From contig NZ_CP081002.1 of the NCBI RefSeq assembly GCF_029590555.1, positions 62,001 through 126,000 of the forward strand: a DNA stretch of 64,000 nucleotides, read 5' to 3'. Shown here in pieces: positions 52,913 through 64,000 of this stretch. The notes below the pieces were generated by a model that did not search any database, was not told where the DNA came from, and worked only from the letters and a program-made list of their open reading frames with translations. This DNA comes from Sphingobium sp. V4 (lineage in GTDB: Bacteria; Pseudomonadota; Alphaproteobacteria; Sphingomonadales; Sphingomonadaceae). Within the stretch, counting starts at the first letter, position 1, and every line of letters begins with the position of its first letter. A program made the translations under genes and the position numbers.

Positions 52913-54217
52913 ATGCTGGACCGCAGAACCCTTCTGGCCACCGGCGCCGCGTTGATGGCCGCCCCGGCGTTCGCCGCGCGAAAGGCTGCCGATCCTGCCT
53001 TTCCCAAGGGCTTCTTCTGGGGAACGGCAACCGCGCCGCACCAGATCGAGGGCAATAATATCGCCAGCGACCTGTGGTTCCTGGAAAATCAGCAACCCAC
53101 CGTCTTCGCCCAGCCATCGGGCGATGCCTGCAACAGTTTCCTGATGTGGGAAACCGACCTCGACCTCGCCAAAAATATGGGCCTCAACTGCTATCGCTTC
53201 GGCATCGAATGGGCGCGGATCGAGCCGGAGAAGGGCCTGTTCAGCGAGGCGATGCTTGACCATTACAAGGCGATCGTAGACGGGTGCCGCGCACGCGGCC
53301 TGACGCCGATCGTCACCTACAGCCATTTCACCGCGCCGCGCTGGTTCAGCGCGCAGGGGGGCTGGACCAACCCGGAAAGCGAACAGCTTTTTGCGCGTTA
53401 TTGCGACAAGGCGACGCGCGCGCTGGGGCAGGGGGTCGAACGGGTCATCACTTTCAACGAACCCAATATCCTGCTGTTGCTGAAGTCGATGCTGCCGCGA
53501 CAGGTGTGGGACATTCAGAAGCTGACGCTCGACACCGCGGCCAAGCGCCTTGGCGTCGCCAAGTTCGTCTGCGCCAATGTCGCGGCTTTTGACGATCTGC
53601 CCGCGCTGCAAAAGGGGCTGCTGGCTGCTCACAAGGCGGGTAAGGCCGCGATCAAGGCGGTGCGGCCCGACCTGCCGGTCGGCCTTTCGCTCGCCATGAT
53701 GGACGACCAGGCCGTGGGCAAGGCGTCGATCCGCGACCGGATGCGCGGCGAACTATACGGCGAATGGTTGACCGCCGCGAAAGGGGACGATTTCATCGGC
53801 GTCCAGAATTACGAACGTGCGCTCTGGGACGATAAAGGCCGTTTGCCTACGCCGGCCGGATCGACCGTCAACTGGTCGGGCACCGAAGTCTGGGCGGGTT
53901 CGCTGGCCGGATCGGTGCGCTATGCCCATGAAATCACCGGCGTCCCGATCCTGGTGTCGGAACATGGCGTGGGCAGCGATGACGATGCGATCAGAGCGAA
54001 ATTCATCCCTGAATCCCTGGCCGGACTGAAGGCAGCCATGGACGACGGCGTTCCGGTGATCGGCTATTGTCACTGGTCGCTGCTTGACAATTTCGAATGG
54101 ATTTTCGGCTACAAGCCAAAATTCGGCCTCCATAGCGTCGATCCCGTCACCTTCGCTCGCACGCCCAAACCGAGCGCCGCCGTCTATGGCGCGATCGCCC
54201 GCCGCAACGCGCTGTAA
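52913..54217 (+). CDS. Tat-exported GH1 beta-glucosidase
   Basis: 434 residues. Signal MLDRRTLLATGAALMAAPAF with twin Arg. GH1 blocks FPKGFFWGTATAPHQIEG, YRFGIEWARIEPEKG, acid/base Glu183 in TFNEPN and nucleophile Glu350 in VSEHGVG, then GYCHWSLLDNFEW. GH1 enzymes usually have a TENG nucleophile loop; SEHG is a small variant with Glu kept. It should release beta-linked glucose from an aryl or flavonoid glycoside in the periplasm. ATG 52913 begins the signal peptide and has a GGAG site. Confidence 0.9.
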   Translation: MLDRRTLLATGAALMAAPAFAARKAADPAFPKGFFWGTATAPHQIEGNNIASDLWFLENQQPTVFAQPSGDACNSFLMWETDLDLAKNMGLNCYRFGIEWARIEPEKGLFSEAMLDHYKAIVDGCRARGLTPIVTYSHFTAPRWFSAQGGWTNPESEQLFARYCDKATRALGQGVERVITFNEPNILLLLKSMLPRQVWDIQKLTLDTAAKRLGVAKFVCANVAAFDDLPALQKGLLAAHKAGKAAIKAVRPDLPVGLSLAMMDDQAVGKASIRDRMRGELYGEWLTAAKGDDFIGVQNYERALWDDKGRLPTPAGSTVNWSGTEVWAGSLAGSVRYAHEITGVPILVSEHGVGSDDDAIRAKFIPESLAGLKAAMDDGVPVIGYCHWSLLDNFEWIFGYKPKFGLHSVDPVTFARTPKPSAAVYGAIARRNAL

Positions 54218-54229
54218 GGAGAGAAGGCC

Positions 54230-55159
54230 ATGAAGCGCTTGCTGGCCGTCATCGCCTTGGCTGCGGCCGGGCCCGCCATCGCGCAGGACGTACGCATGGA
54301 GTCGATTGCTGCGCCCGATCACAAGGACGCGATCGACCTTTATCCCGGGACACCGGCTCCGGCCGGTGCAGGCGAGCAATGGTCGCGTATGCAGGTGACG
54401 CTGGGCAGCAACCGGATCGACAATATCATGGTCCGCAACGTCATCCGCCCCACCATCACGCCATATCTGCCCGCACCGGGCAAGGCGACCGGGGCGGCGG
54501 TGATCGTCGCGCCGGGCGGGGCGTTCCTGTCGCTGTCGATGACGGGCGAGGGCAGCGACGTCGCGCGCTGGCTGGCGGATCATGGGGTTGCCGCCTTCGT
54601 ACTGAAATATCGGCTGAATGAAACGCCACGCGATGACCGCGCTTTTCTGGGCGTGATGGGCGCGCGGTTCGGCGCGGCGGCCAAGGGCGACGTGGTCGAG
54701 GAGATCAGGGAACCACGCGCCACGCAGGACGCACTGGCGGCGCTGGCCCTGGTGCGGGCGCGTTCCGCCGCGTTTCAGGTCGATCCTGCCAGGGTCGGAA
54801 TGATCGGCTTTTCAGCCGGCGCGATGGCGACGCTGCGGGCTGTCCTGGACGGGCGGGGCGCGGCGCGGCCGGCCTTCATGGGCTATATTTACGGGCCGAT
54901 GGCGCCTTTGTCGGTGCCCGCCGACGCGCCGCCTATGTTCGCGGCTATCGCGATGGACGACGGCCTATTCGCGCGACAGAATTTCGGCCTGGTCGAAGCC
55001 TGGCGGCAGGCGAAGCGGCCGGTCGAACTGCACGCCTATGAACGCGGCGACCATGGCTTTGGCGCGGGGAAGCCCGGCACGACGACCATGGGCCTGTTGC
55101 CGCAATTCCTGTCGTGGATGAACATGCGTGGCCTGCTGGGCGCAAAGGCGGCTCAATGA
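54230..55159 (+). CDS. Exported alpha/beta hydrolase (acetylxylan-esterase/dienelactone-hydrolase-like)
   Basis: 309 residues. Signal peptide MKRLLAVIALAAAGPAIAQ; VIVAPGGAFL, GFSAGAMATL (nucleophile Ser) and GDHGFG (His) fit periplasmic esterases that remove acetyl or other acyl groups from sugars or phenolics. It begins 12 bp after the GH1 gene and its stop overlaps the next ATG (55156-55159). Confidence 0.83.
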   Translation: MKRLLAVIALAAAGPAIAQDVRMESIAAPDHKDAIDLYPGTPAPAGAGEQWSRMQVTLGSNRIDNIMVRNVIRPTITPYLPAPGKATGAAVIVAPGGAFLSLSMTGEGSDVARWLADHGVAAFVLKYRLNETPRDDRAFLGVMGARFGAAAKGDVVEEIREPRATQDALAALALVRARSAAFQVDPARVGMIGFSAGAMATLRAVLDGRGAARPAFMGYIYGPMAPLSVPADAPPMFAAIAMDDGLFARQNFGLVEAWRQAKRPVELHAYERGDHGFGAGKPGTTTMGLLPQFLSWMNMRGLLGAKAAQ

Positions 55160-55596
55160 CGCAAGGCGTCTCGATCGGGCGGGAAGCGGCGATCAGCGTC
55201 GTCATCAATGGCGTGCTGAGCCTTGCCTTCTTCCTTGGTTTTTTCGGTTTCGATCCGCGCCCGCTCGGCTGGGATACGCCGGATAATCTGGCGCTCGACT
55301 TCGTGCCGCAGAGCATCGCCGTTGCTCTGATGAGCGCGTTGGTCCCTTCACTGATCGCGCGGCGCAAGCTGGCCAGCGCGCCGGCCCTGCGCGGCGTCCT
55401 GCTGCGGGCGGCGCTGTTCGCGCTGGCCGGTGGCGCGCTCGGCGCGTTGCTGGCCGTTTCGATCGGCGGCCTGGGCTTTGCGCCCATTGCCTGGGGCGCT
55501 GCCCTGATTATCAAGATTGCCTATGGCGGCGGGCTCGGCGCATTGGTCGCCAGCCTGGCGCTGCGGCGGCTGTTGGCGTCCGCGCGCCCCGTTTGA
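55156..55596 (+). CDS. Small polytopic membrane protein of unknown function
   Basis: 146 residues with about four hydrophobic segments (AAISVVINGVLSLAFFLGFF; LDFVPQSIAVALMSALVPSL; GVLLRAALFALAGGALGALL; LIIKIAYGGGLGALVASLAL). No family recognised. ATG 55156 overlaps the upstream stop (ATGA), and GH106 follows after 19 bp, so it is embedded in the glycosidase operon. Confidence 0.72.
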   Translation: MTQGVSIGREAAISVVINGVLSLAFFLGFFGFDPRPLGWDTPDNLALDFVPQSIAVALMSALVPSLIARRKLASAPALRGVLLRAALFALAGGALGALLAVSIGGLGFAPIAWGAALIIKIAYGGGLGALVASLALRRLLASARPV

Positions 55597-55615
55597 ACAA
55601 GAGGATCGTTCGTCG

Positions 55616-58954
<3,339 letters not shown>

Positions 58955-59036
58955 TCGCGGGCCAGCCGGGGAAGACATAGGCTCCATCGGGGAACTTCCG
59001 GCCCGCCGGCGCGCTGGTGCGGCTGGAGGTTCGTCC

Positions 59037-59912
59037 ATGGCTGCGCGCGCTTATTGGCAGGGTCAGATCCGTCTGGCGCTGGTGTCCATCCCGGTGGAAA
59101 TCTATCCTGCCACCAAATCGGGGGCGGCCGTTTCCTTCCGCCAGATCCATGAACCCAGCGGCAAGCCCATCAAATATGAGAAGGTCGTTTCCGGCGTCGG
59201 CCCCGTCGATCCCGACGAAATCCTCAAGGGCTATGAAGTTTCCAAAGGCAATTATGTGCTGCTGGAGCAGGAGGAAATAGAGGCGGTCAAGATCGAGAGC
59301 CGCAAGACGCTGGAACTTGTCCAGTTTGTCGAGGCGGACGCCATCGACGTCCTTTATTATGAAAAGCCCTATTTCGTCCTCCCCGCCGACGACCTGGCGG
59401 AGGAAGCCTATGCCGTACTCCGCGACGCCCTGCGCCAGACGCGCAAGGTCGGCCTCGGCCAGCTGTCGGTGCGCGGGCGCGAACAACTTGTCTCCCTGAA
59501 ACCCTGCGGTCGCGGCCTTGTGCTTGAGGTGCTGCGCTACGCCGATGAGGTGACGAAGGCGCAGACCTATTTTCGCGGCCTGCCGGACACAGAAGCCGAT
59601 GCAGACCTGCTCGACCTTGCCACAACCATCATCGAAAAGAAGACCGGCCCCTTCAAGCCGGAGGAATTCCACGACCGCTATGTCGATGCGCTTCACCGGC
59701 TGATCGACAAGAAGAAAAAGGCGAAGGGCAGGCGCGTGCTGGAGGACGTCGAGGAGTCGGCCCCATCCCGCGGCGGGAACGTCATCGACCTGATGGCGGC
59801 GCTCAAGAAGTCGGTCGGGGAAGGCAGTCGCGCGGCGCCCGCGAAGAAGGCCGCCGCAGGCAAGAAGGCGCCGGCCAGGCGCCCCGCTGCCGCACGCAAG
59901 AAGACCGCCTGA
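59037..59912 (+). CDS. ku: Bacterial Ku end-binding protein
   Basis: 291 residues: Ku core ARAYWQGQIRLALVSIPVEI...FRQIHEPSGKPIKYEKV, KGYEVSKGNYVLLEQEEIEA and PYFVLPADDLAEEAYAVLRD. The C-terminal 30 residues are Lys/Ala-rich, the DNA-contacting tail common in bacterial Ku. It forms a homodimer ring on double-strand ends and recruits LigD. ATG 59037 is preceded by GGAGG. It lies 82 bp after the GH106 gene and 3 bp before an MgtC-like gene. Confidence 0.95.
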   Translation: MAARAYWQGQIRLALVSIPVEIYPATKSGAAVSFRQIHEPSGKPIKYEKVVSGVGPVDPDEILKGYEVSKGNYVLLEQEEIEAVKIESRKTLELVQFVEADAIDVLYYEKPYFVLPADDLAEEAYAVLRDALRQTRKVGLGQLSVRGREQLVSLKPCGRGLVLEVLRYADEVTKAQTYFRGLPDTEADADLLDLATTIIEKKTGPFKPEEFHDRYVDALHRLIDKKKKAKGRRVLEDVEESAPSRGGNVIDLMAALKKSVGEGSRAAPAKKAAAGKKAPARRPAAARKKTA

Positions 59913-59915
59913 CCA

Positions 59916-60392
59916 ATGGAACTGAACCCGGCGATTCCGCTGCACTTTATCGACGGCCCGATATTGCTGCGGCTGGGGGCGGCGGCGGTACTGGGCCTGC
60001 TGCTCGGCCTCGACCGTGAATTGCGGGGGCATCCGGCTGGCTTGCGGACACACGGCATCCTCTGCTTCACCTGTGCGCTCATGACGATCAGCGCCATCGC
60101 CCTGCACAAGCAGTTCATGGATGAAGGCAATATCGACCCGCTTCGCGTGTTCGAGGCTTCCGCCGCCTTCACCGGCATCATCGCCGCCGGCCTCATCGTC
60201 TTCAACAAGGGGGAGGTGAAGAATATCACGACCGCCGCCCATATCTGGCTGACCGGCATGACCGGCATCGCCTGCGGCGCGGGACAATGGCCGCTCGTCG
60301 TCAGCGCGGCGCTCGTGGCCGTCGTCATGCTGACCCTGCTCGGCTTCGTCGAGCATCGCTGGCTCAAGACCAAGGATGAGGAAGCGGATTGA
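59916..60392 (+). CDS. MgtC/SapB-family membrane protein
   Basis: 158 residues with about four TM helices. ILLRLGAAAVLGLLLGLDRELRGHPAGLRTHGILCFTCAL is the MgtC N-terminal signature with conserved Asp/Arg; TGIACGAGQWPLVVSAALVAVVML follows. MgtC proteins influence membrane energetics under Mg2+ limitation. Here the gene sits exactly between ku (3-bp gap) and ligD (TGATG overlap), so it is translated with the NHEJ genes. No direct role in DNA repair is known to me. Confidence 0.85.
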   Translation: MELNPAIPLHFIDGPILLRLGAAAVLGLLLGLDRELRGHPAGLRTHGILCFTCALMTISAIALHKQFMDEGNIDPLRVFEASAAFTGIIAAGLIVFNKGEVKNITTAAHIWLTGMTGIACGAGQWPLVVSAALVAVVMLTLLGFVEHRWLKTKDEEAD

Positions 60393-62896
60393 TGGCCGCC
60401 GGAAGCCCGCTCGCCCCCTATAATGCCAAGCGCAACTTCTCCCGCACCCGGGAGCCCAAGGGCGTGGTAGCAAAGTCGCGAGGCAACAGCTTCGTCGTTC
60501 AGAAACATGCTGCCACCCGGCTCCATTGGGATTTTCGGCTGGAAGTGGATGGCGTGCTTAAAAGCTGGGCCGTTACTAAGGGGCCGAGCCTCGATCCGGC
60601 CGACAAGCGGTTGGCGGTCCGCACCGAGGATCATCCCCTCGACTATGGCGATTTCGAAGGCGTGATCCCCAAGGGCGAATATGGCGGCGGCACGGTGATG
60701 CTGTGGGATCGGGGTACATGGGAACCGATCAAGGGGAAAAGCGCCAGGGACCTTGAGGAGGGACATCTCCACTTCATCCTCCACGGCGAACGGATGAAGG
60801 GCGAATGGCTGCTCGTCCGGATGAAGGGGCGACCGGGCGAGAAGCGCGAGAACTGGCTGCTGCGCAAGGTCGAGGACAAGGACGCCGATCCGGATGGCGC
60901 TCTGGTCGACAGGGCGCTCAGCAGTATCCTGACCGGCCGTTCCATGGCGGAGATCGCCGCCGACAAGGATGCCGCCCAGTCCCTCGCCGGTGCCAGCGGA
61001 AAGCAGTTCGCGCGGAAGATGCAGGCGGCCCGCGCGCATAACAAGACGGTCGGCCGGAAGGCGCCCAGGCCGGCGGGACGTGCCCCGGCTTTCGTGAAGC
61101 CGCAGCTCGCGACGCTGGTGGACGCGGTGCCGACCGGCAATGACTGGCTGCACGAAATCAAGTTCGACGGCTATCGCGCCATGGTCTCGGCGGCGGGAGG
61201 CAAGGTCCGCATCTTCACCCGCAACGGCCTCGATTGGACCGACAAATTCCCCGCCCTCGTCCGCAGCCTGGTCGCGCTCGACCTGCCGCCCGCGCTGATC
61301 GACGGCGAGATCGTCGCTCTCGATGCGCAGGGTAATCCCAGCTTCTCCGCGCTCCAGGCGATGCTGAAACGCGGGCATGGCGCGGAGAGCCAGGACGCCC
61401 CGCTCAGTTTCTTCGCCTTCGACCTGCTCTCGCTTGATGGCATGGACCTCAAATCCCTGACGACCATCGAACGCAAGGAAAGGCTGGAGGCGCTCCTCCA
61501 TGACGCCCAGTCGCCGCTTCACGTCGCCGACCATGTCCTCGGCGCGGGCGAGCAGCTCTATCGCTCCATGTGCGAAGCAGGGCAGGAAGGCATTATTTCC
61601 AAGCGCGCCGACGCGCCCTACCGATCGGCCCGCACCCGAAACTGGGTGAAGGTGAAATGCACGCGGCGGCAGGAATTCATCCTTGTCGGCTGGGTCGAAA
61701 GCAACGCCCGCGGCCGACCCTTCCGCTCGCTGCTGCTGGCGCAGAAGGAGGGCAGGGCGCTCGTCTACAAGGGCAAGGTCGGCACGGGCTTCAACAGCGA
61801 CAGCATGGGCGCACTGGCCGAGGCGATGACCGGTATTTCAACCGACAAGGCGCCGGTCGATGTCCCTGCCGCCGACGCGCGCGGTGTGCGCTGGATCAAG
61901 CCGCAACTGGTGGCCGAAATCGCCTTCGCGGAATTCACGGCCGAAGGCCGCGTCCGCCACGGCAGTTTCCTCGGCCTGCGCACCGACAAGAAGGCCAGGG
62001 ACGTGACACCAGAAAAGCCCGCTCCTGCGCCCGTCCCAAAAAGTGCGATCAGGATCAGCAATCGCGATCGCGTCATCTTTCCCGTCAGCGGCCAGACCAA
62101 GGGGCAGCTCGCCGACTATTATGTCCGCATCGCGCCGCTCATGCTTCCCTTCGCCGCTAACCGTCCGATCAGCCTGGTCCGCTGCCCGCAGGGCAGGGCG
62201 AAGAAATGCTTTTTCCAAAAGCATGACAGCGGGGCTTTCGGTAAGGCGGTGCATCAGGTGTCGATCCGCGAGAAGAGTGGTGGCGCGGAAGACTATCTTT
62301 ATGTCGAGAATGCCGATGGTCTGCTCGCCTGCGTCCAGATGGGGACGATCGAATTCCATGGCTGGGCCAGCCGCGCCGATGCTGTGGAGCGGCCCGATCG
62401 GCTGATCTTCGACCTCGATCCCGACGAGGGCATGGATTTCGACCGGGTAAAGCGCGCCGCGATCGACATACGCGACGCCTTGAGCGATCTCGGCCTCGTT
62501 TCCTTCGCGATGCTCTCCGGCGGGAAGGGTATCCATGTGGTGGTGCCGCTGACCCCCGGTCATGACTGGGCCCCGCACAAGGATTTCGCCTCGCGCTTTG
62601 CCCAGGCGTTGAGTGCTGCAGAACCCGATCGCTTCGTTGCGACCATGAGCAAGGCCAAGCGCAAGGACCGTATCTTCATCGACTGGCTGCGCAACCAGCG
62701 CGGCAGCACTGCCATCCTGCCCTATTCGGTGCGCGCCCGACCCGACGCCCCGGTCGCGGTGCCGATCGAATGGGACGAAATGGACAGCATCAAGGACGCC
62801 CATCCCTATGGAATCGACGATGTCGAAACCCTGCTCGACCGGGCGAGCGCACTCAAGGGCTGGGGCTTCGCCGCCCAGCGCCTCCCCGACATTTGA
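60392..62896 (+). CDS. ligD: Multifunctional ATP-dependent DNA ligase LigD (PE-Lig-Pol)
   Basis: 834 residues. N-terminal 3'-phosphoesterase domain (about 10-165; QKHAATRLHWDFRLEVDGVL and HPLDYGDFEGVIPKGEYGGG), ligase domain (about 235-530) with adenylation Lys257 in EIKFDGYRAM and DGEIVALDAQGNPSF, and an archaeo-eukaryotic primase-type polymerase domain (about 550-834) with Asp674-x-Asp676 in LIFDLDPDEG and SGGKGIHVVVPL. This order is the Pseudomonas/Agrobacterium type, not the mycobacterial Pol-PE-Lig. It completes NHEJ with Ku. ATG 60392 overlaps the MgtC-like stop. Confidence 0.95.
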   Translation: MAAGSPLAPYNAKRNFSRTREPKGVVAKSRGNSFVVQKHAATRLHWDFRLEVDGVLKSWAVTKGPSLDPADKRLAVRTEDHPLDYGDFEGVIPKGEYGGGTVMLWDRGTWEPIKGKSARDLEEGHLHFILHGERMKGEWLLVRMKGRPGEKRENWLLRKVEDKDADPDGALVDRALSSILTGRSMAEIAADKDAAQSLAGASGKQFARKMQAARAHNKTVGRKAPRPAGRAPAFVKPQLATLVDAVPTGNDWLHEIKFDGYRAMVSAAGGKVRIFTRNGLDWTDKFPALVRSLVALDLPPALIDGEIVALDAQGNPSFSALQAMLKRGHGAESQDAPLSFFAFDLLSLDGMDLKSLTTIERKERLEALLHDAQSPLHVADHVLGAGEQLYRSMCEAGQEGIISKRADAPYRSARTRNWVKVKCTRRQEFILVGWVESNARGRPFRSLLLAQKEGRALVYKGKVGTGFNSDSMGALAEAMTGISTDKAPVDVPAADARGVRWIKPQLVAEIAFAEFTAEGRVRHGSFLGLRTDKKARDVTPEKPAPAPVPKSAIRISNRDRVIFPVSGQTKGQLADYYVRIAPLMLPFAANRPISLVRCPQGRAKKCFFQKHDSGAFGKAVHQVSIREKSGGAEDYLYVENADGLLACVQMGTIEFHGWASRADAVERPDRLIFDLDPDEGMDFDRVKRAAIDIRDALSDLGLVSFAMLSGGKGIHVVVPLTPGHDWAPHKDFASRFAQALSAAEPDRFVATMSKAKRKDRIFIDWLRNQRGSTAILPYSVRARPDAPVAVPIEWDEMDSIKDAHPYGIDDVETLLDRASALKGWGFAAQRLPDI

Positions 62897-62899
62897 AAT

Positions 62900-63298
62900 T
62901 CAGCCGCCGATCTGCGCCAGCCAGTCGTTCAGATTGTAATGATTGCTCACACGCGCGATCCTGCCGTCGCGAAAGGCGAAGAAGGTGCCGACCCGCAGGC
63001 GATAGCCTTGTCCCGAAGCTGGCGGCAGATCGCCGTCGGTCGACAGATAGGTTCCGCTGAGATCGAATTCCGCCGCGCCGCGCGATCCGTCCTCGCTTGC
63101 CATGAACACCGGATCATGCACCGTTTCGCGATAGCAGCGGTTCATATGGTCCAGAAAGGCGCGGAACTGCTCCCGGCCTTGGCGCGGTGCGCCCTGGCTA
63201 GGTTCGTGCAACACATCGTCGGTCAGCAGGGCAGCCATGCCGTCCCAGTCGCCCGCGTTGAACATCTCGTAATAGCTTGCCAGCAGGGCCAGGCTCAT
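62900..63298 (-). CDS. SnoaL/NTF2-like protein
   Basis: 132 residues of the NTF2-like cone fold: LASYYEMFNAGDWDGMAALLTDDVLHEP at the start and GTFFAFRDGRIARVSNHYNL at the end. Such proteins act as isomerases, cyclases or binding modules; no specific role is visible. It converges with ligD (3-bp gap) and lies 30 bp after the S-formylglutathione hydrolase gene, so the two are likely cotranscribed. Confidence 0.82.
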   Translation of the reverse strand: MSLALLASYYEMFNAGDWDGMAALLTDDVLHEPSQGAPRQGREQFRAFLDHMNRCYRETVHDPVFMASEDGSRGAAEFDLSGTYLSTDGDLPPASGQGYRLRVGTFFAFRDGRIARVSNHYNLNDWLAQIGG

Positions 63299-63328
63299 GG
63301 CTCGCTCCGATCGAGAGAAGGGGAAGGG

Positions 63329-64000
63329 TCAGAGTCGCGCCGCGTGCCAGCGCAGATGATCCTCCATGAAGGTCGAGATGAAATAATAGCTATGGTCGTA
63401 GCCGGGCCGGAGACGAAGGCTGAGGTCGATGCCCGCCTTGGCGCAAGCTGCTTCCAGCAGCTCGGGCTTCAGCTGCTCGGCCAGGAACGCGTCCGCTTCG
63501 CCCTGATCGACGAGCAAGCCGGGCACGCGGGCGCCGTCCTCGATCAATGCCACTGCATCATGCCTGCGCCAGGCCGCCGCATCGTCGCCCAGATAGCCGC
63601 CCAGCGCCTTTCTTCCCCAGGGCACCTGGCCGGGCGCGACGATCGGGGCGAAGGCGGACACCGCCTTGAAGCGGCCGGGGAAATTGAGGCCGATGGTCAG
63701 CGCGCCATGGCCGCCCATGGAGTGGCCCATGATCGATTGGCGATCCATGTCGGCGATCGGAAACTCCGCCGCGATCAGCGCGGGCAGTTCCTCCGTCACA
63801 TAGGACCACATGCGATAATGGGTCGCGAAGGGTGCTTGCGTCGCGTCGACATAGAAGCCCGCGCCCAGGCCGAAATCATAGGCGCCCGCCGGGTCGTCCG
63901 CCACGCCTTCTCCGCGAGGGGACGTGTCGGGCGCGACGAAGATCAGGCCGAGTTCCGCACAGGCCCGGCGAAACTCGCCCTTTTCGGTCACATTGGCGTG
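63329..64000 (-). CDS. fghA: S-formylglutathione hydrolase (esterase D family), N-terminus outside the window
   Basis: The frame is open to the right edge; the first visible residues are HANVTEKGEFRRACAELGL, which continue a family motif (CTH-x-N) that begins beyond base 64000. About 223 C-terminal residues are seen: IFVAPDTSPRGEGV, YDFGLGAGFYVDAT, nucleophile Ser in GHSMGGHGALT, and catalytic His in GYDHSYYF. The enzyme hydrolyses S-formylglutathione in glutathione-dependent formaldehyde oxidation. Confidence 0.93.
   Translation of the reverse strand, partial: HANVTEKGEFRRACAELGLIFVAPDTSPRGEGVADDPAGAYDFGLGAGFYVDATQAPFATHYRMWSYVTEELPALIAAEFPIADMDRQSIMGHSMGGHGALTIGLNFPGRFKAVSAFAPIVAPGQVPWGRKALGGYLGDDAAAWRRHDAVALIEDGARVPGLLVDQGEADAFLAEQLKPELLEAACAKAGIDLSLRLRPGYDHSYYFISTFMEDHLRWHAARL

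Overview
The window comes from a high-GC alphaproteobacterium, most likely a sphingomonad (Sphingobium/Sphingomonas/Novosphingobium type). The support is the base composition, four TonB-dependent receptors (TBDRs) with sphingomonad-style TonB boxes, the tad pilus gene order with a small lipoprotein where CpaD usually lies, many GPH-type sugar symporters and Tat-exported enzymes, and a Ku/LigD repair pair. No tRNA, rRNA or CRISPR array was seen.

Layout. 1-639 is the 3' part of an IS256-family transposase. 765-11843 (minus strand) is a near-complete tad/cpa type IVc pilus operon (flp, cpaB, cpaC, small lipoprotein, cpaE, cpaF, tadB, tadC, tadD-like, cpaA, tadG-like, two tadE-like genes), tightly linked by 4-bp start/stop overlaps. 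12466-19157 (minus) is a sulfate-ester operon: 56-aa small ORF, TBDR, GPH symporter, AtsK-like dioxygenase, arylsulfatase. 19667-28705 (minus) is a glycan utilisation operon: TBDR, NagZ-type GH3, second GH3, sulfatase, GPH symporter. It is controlled from a divergent LacI gene (29015-30067), with three TAGCG(C/A)TA operators in the shared promoter region. Together these two blocks look like a locus for sulfated, amino-sugar-containing glycans.

30255-34942 holds a nitrate/bicarbonate-type ABC transporter (nrtABC-like) and a porin. A 5' leader with a strong intrinsic terminator and ANTAR-like hexaloop hairpins precedes it. 35012-38280 (minus) is a TBDR coupled to a PepSY membrane protein, probably siderophore uptake. 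38378-39031 is TerC behind a structured leader. 39314-44642 (plus) carries a YcaC-like hydrolase, an alpha/beta hydrolase, XapX, an exported amidohydrolase with a metal-binding-like tail, a YoaK membrane protein and a LysR regulator.

44723-58954 (plus) is the most striking region. An amidohydrolase, FAD aromatic hydroxylase, HbpS/GlcG protein, extradiol (VOC) dioxygenase and fumarylacetoacetate-hydrolase-family enzyme are followed by a TBDR, two esterase-like hydrolases, a GH1 beta-glucosidase, a small membrane protein and a GH106 alpha-L-rhamnosidase. This reads as one programme that imports a rhamno-glucosylated plant phenolic (flavonoid rutinoside or neohesperidoside type), strips its sugars and cleaves the aromatic ring. 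59037-62896 encodes bacterial NHEJ (Ku, LigD) with an MgtC-like gene wedged between. The window ends with a SnoaL/NTF2-like gene and the 3' part of an S-formylglutathione hydrolase gene on the minus strand.
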